DNA of 6,736 nt from NCBI GenBank assembly GCA_934515035.1, contig CAKSXP010000098.1, positions 1 to 6,736 of the forward strand, read 5' to 3'. The notes below the pieces were generated by a model. The model was not told where the DNA came from, did no database searches, and worked only from the letters and a program-made list of their open reading frames with translations. The stretch comes from an uncultured Oscillospiraceae bacterium (GTDB lineage Bacteria; Bacillota; Clostridia; Oscillospirales; Oscillospiraceae). The translations under genes were made by a program, and so were the position numbers. The number at the start of each line of letters is the position of its first letter. Within the stretch, counting starts at the first letter, position 1. Shown piece by piece: positions 5,914 through 6,736 of this stretch.

Positions 5914-6736
5914 ATGCTCTTAGTAAAGAAGTTCGGCGGCAGCAGCGTTGCCGACGCCGAGAGAATAAACAGAGTAGCCGGGATCATCGCGGACGACTAT
6001 GCCGCGGGGCACGACATCGTCGTTGTCCTCTCCGCCCAGGGCGACACGACGGATGATCTGATCGAGAAGGCAAAGGAGATAAACCCCAACCCCTCAAAGC
6101 GCGAGATGGACGTTCTGCTCTCTACCGGCGAGCAGATCTCGATCGCCCTGATGGCGATGGCTCTCGAGCGCATGGGGCTTCCCGTCATCTCGCTGACGGG
6201 ATGGCAGTTCGGCATGCGCACGGACGCGGAATACGGCAGCGCGCACATCATAAGGGTGGACGTCGAGCGCCTGAAGAACGAGCTGGACAGCCGCCGCATC
6301 GTTATCTGCGCGGGCTTCCAGGGCATCACGCGCAGCAACGACATAACCACGCTCGGCCGCGGCGGCTCGGACACGACCGCCGTTGCGATAGCGGCCGCTC
6401 TGCACGCGGACAAGTGCGAGATATATACGGACGTCGAGGGCGTCTATACCGCCGACCCGCGCAAGGTGCCGGAGGCCAAAAAGCTCGAGGCCATAACCTA
6501 CGACGAGATGCTCGAGCTCGCTTCCCTCGGCGCGCAGGTGCTGCATAACCGCAGCGTTGAAATGGCAAAACGATACAATGTAAATCTTGAGGTGCTCTCC
6601 AGCTTTGTCAGAGCGCCCGGTACTAAAGTTAAGGAGGTCGTCAGAAACATGGAGGAAATGAAAATCAGCGGCATTGCAAAGGATACCAATGTTGCACGGA
6701 TCGCCATCGTCGGAGTTCCCGACGAGCCCGGAATCG
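5914..6736 (+). CDS. lysC: Aspartate kinase, partial (runs off the right end)
   Basis: The first 274 codons of aspartate kinase, which phosphorylates aspartate to 4-aspartyl phosphate, the entry step to lysine, threonine and methionine. KFGGSS (6-11) is the N-terminal kinase signature. LSAQGDTTDDLI (39-50), STGEQIS (70-76), TLGRGGSDTTA (146-156) and YTDVEGVYTADPR (171-183) complete the amino acid kinase fold for ATP and aspartate binding. The window ends in ARIAIVGVPDEPGI, the opening of the first regulatory ACT domain, so roughly 130 residues are missing if it has the usual ~400. The start at 5914 has AGAAGGGA at 5897-5904. An ATG at 5909 is out of frame and stops after four codons. It probably belongs to the same operon as hom. 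A second, internal start is likely at codon 246. Confidence 0.95.
   Translation, partial: MLLVKKFGGSSVADAERINRVAGIIADDYAAGHDIVVVLSAQGDTTDDLIEKAKEINPNPSKREMDVLLSTGEQISIALMAMALERMGLPVISLTGWQFGMRTDAEYGSAHIIRVDVERLKNELDSRRIVICAGFQGITRSNDITTLGRGGSDTTAVAIAAALHADKCEIYTDVEGVYTADPRKVPEAKKLEAITYDEMLELASLGAQVLHNRSVEMAKRYNVNLEVLSSFVRAPGTKVKEVVRNMEEMKISGIAKDTNVARIAIVGVPDEPGI
6631..6637 (+). promoter_or_regulatory. Internal Shine-Dalgarno inside lysC
   Basis: AAGGAGG lies 11 nt before an in-frame ATG at 6649, at the junction between the kinase domain and the ACT domains. It is a better ribosome binding site than the one before the full-length lysC start. By family precedent (Bacillus aspartokinase II) it would drive translation of a separate beta subunit. 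Confidence 0.55.
6649..6736 (+). CDS. Nested aspartate kinase beta subunit (internal in-frame start), partial
   Basis: The ATG at 6649 is codon 246 of lysC and begins MEEMKISGIAKDTNVARIA, the start of the regulatory ACT-domain region. In Bacillus subtilis aspartokinase II, an internal start around this same codon yields a beta subunit identical to the C-terminal part of alpha, and the enzyme is built from both. The AAGGAGG at 6631-6637 supports a similar arrangement here. A second Met at codon 249 has a purine run (6651-6656) too close to serve as its own ribosome binding site. Only 29 codons are inside the window, and expression is inferred from sequence and analogy. Confidence 0.5.
   Translation, partial: MEEMKISGIAKDTNVARIAIVGVPDEPGI

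Overview
The window is GC-rich DNA from a low-complexity-poor, densely coding bacterial chromosome. It most likely comes from an anaerobic, spore-forming member of the Clostridia, of the Oscillospiraceae/Ruminococcaceae kind. The grounds are a HemZ-type radical SAM enzyme, a YtvI-like sporulation membrane protein, a PheB (UPF0735)-hom-lysC cluster of Firmicutes type, strong AGGAGG-like ribosome binding sites and frequent ATA isoleucine codons despite the high GC. This placement is inferred from gene content only.

Layout: (1) Bases 1-197 carry no assignable gene. They hold an A-rich repeat region with a perfect 10-bp hairpin and two tandem ~68-base units, which may include the tail of an upstream reading frame. 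(2) Bases 198-2978 (+) form a tightly packed three-gene operon: hemZ, a left-handed beta-helix (hexapeptide) transferase-like protein, and a PAP2-family membrane phosphatase. The junctions are 1 nt apart and a 4-nt overlap. (3) Bases 2986-4053 (-) encode a YtvI/AI-2E-type multi-pass membrane protein converging on the operon. An 8-bp hairpin contains both stop codons. (4) A 115-base divergent intergenic region (4054-4168) holds a good sigma-A-like promoter for the rightward genes and a weaker overlapping leftward one. (5) Bases 4169-6736 (+) are an aspartate-family amino acid operon: an ACT-domain protein of the PheB/UPF0735 family, homoserine dehydrogenase (hom), and aspartate kinase (lysC), which runs off the right end.

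How the genes fit together: LysC makes aspartyl phosphate and Hom reduces aspartate semialdehyde to homoserine, so the right-hand operon feeds the threonine/methionine branch, with a separate small ACT protein as probable regulator. Hom has a short C-terminus with only a degenerate ACT-like tail. lysC contains a strong internal Shine-Dalgarno sequence before Met246, the codon number I recall for the Bacillus subtilis aspartokinase II beta-subunit start. The window therefore probably encodes nested alpha and beta subunits. The left operon joins a porphyrin-type radical SAM enzyme to two envelope-type proteins whose joint role is not evident.

Most of the window is ordinary core metabolism, and I see no clear novel system. 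The points most worth checking are the nested lysC start, the GlmU-like protein that lacks the GlmU catalytic histidine, and the repeat element at the left end.
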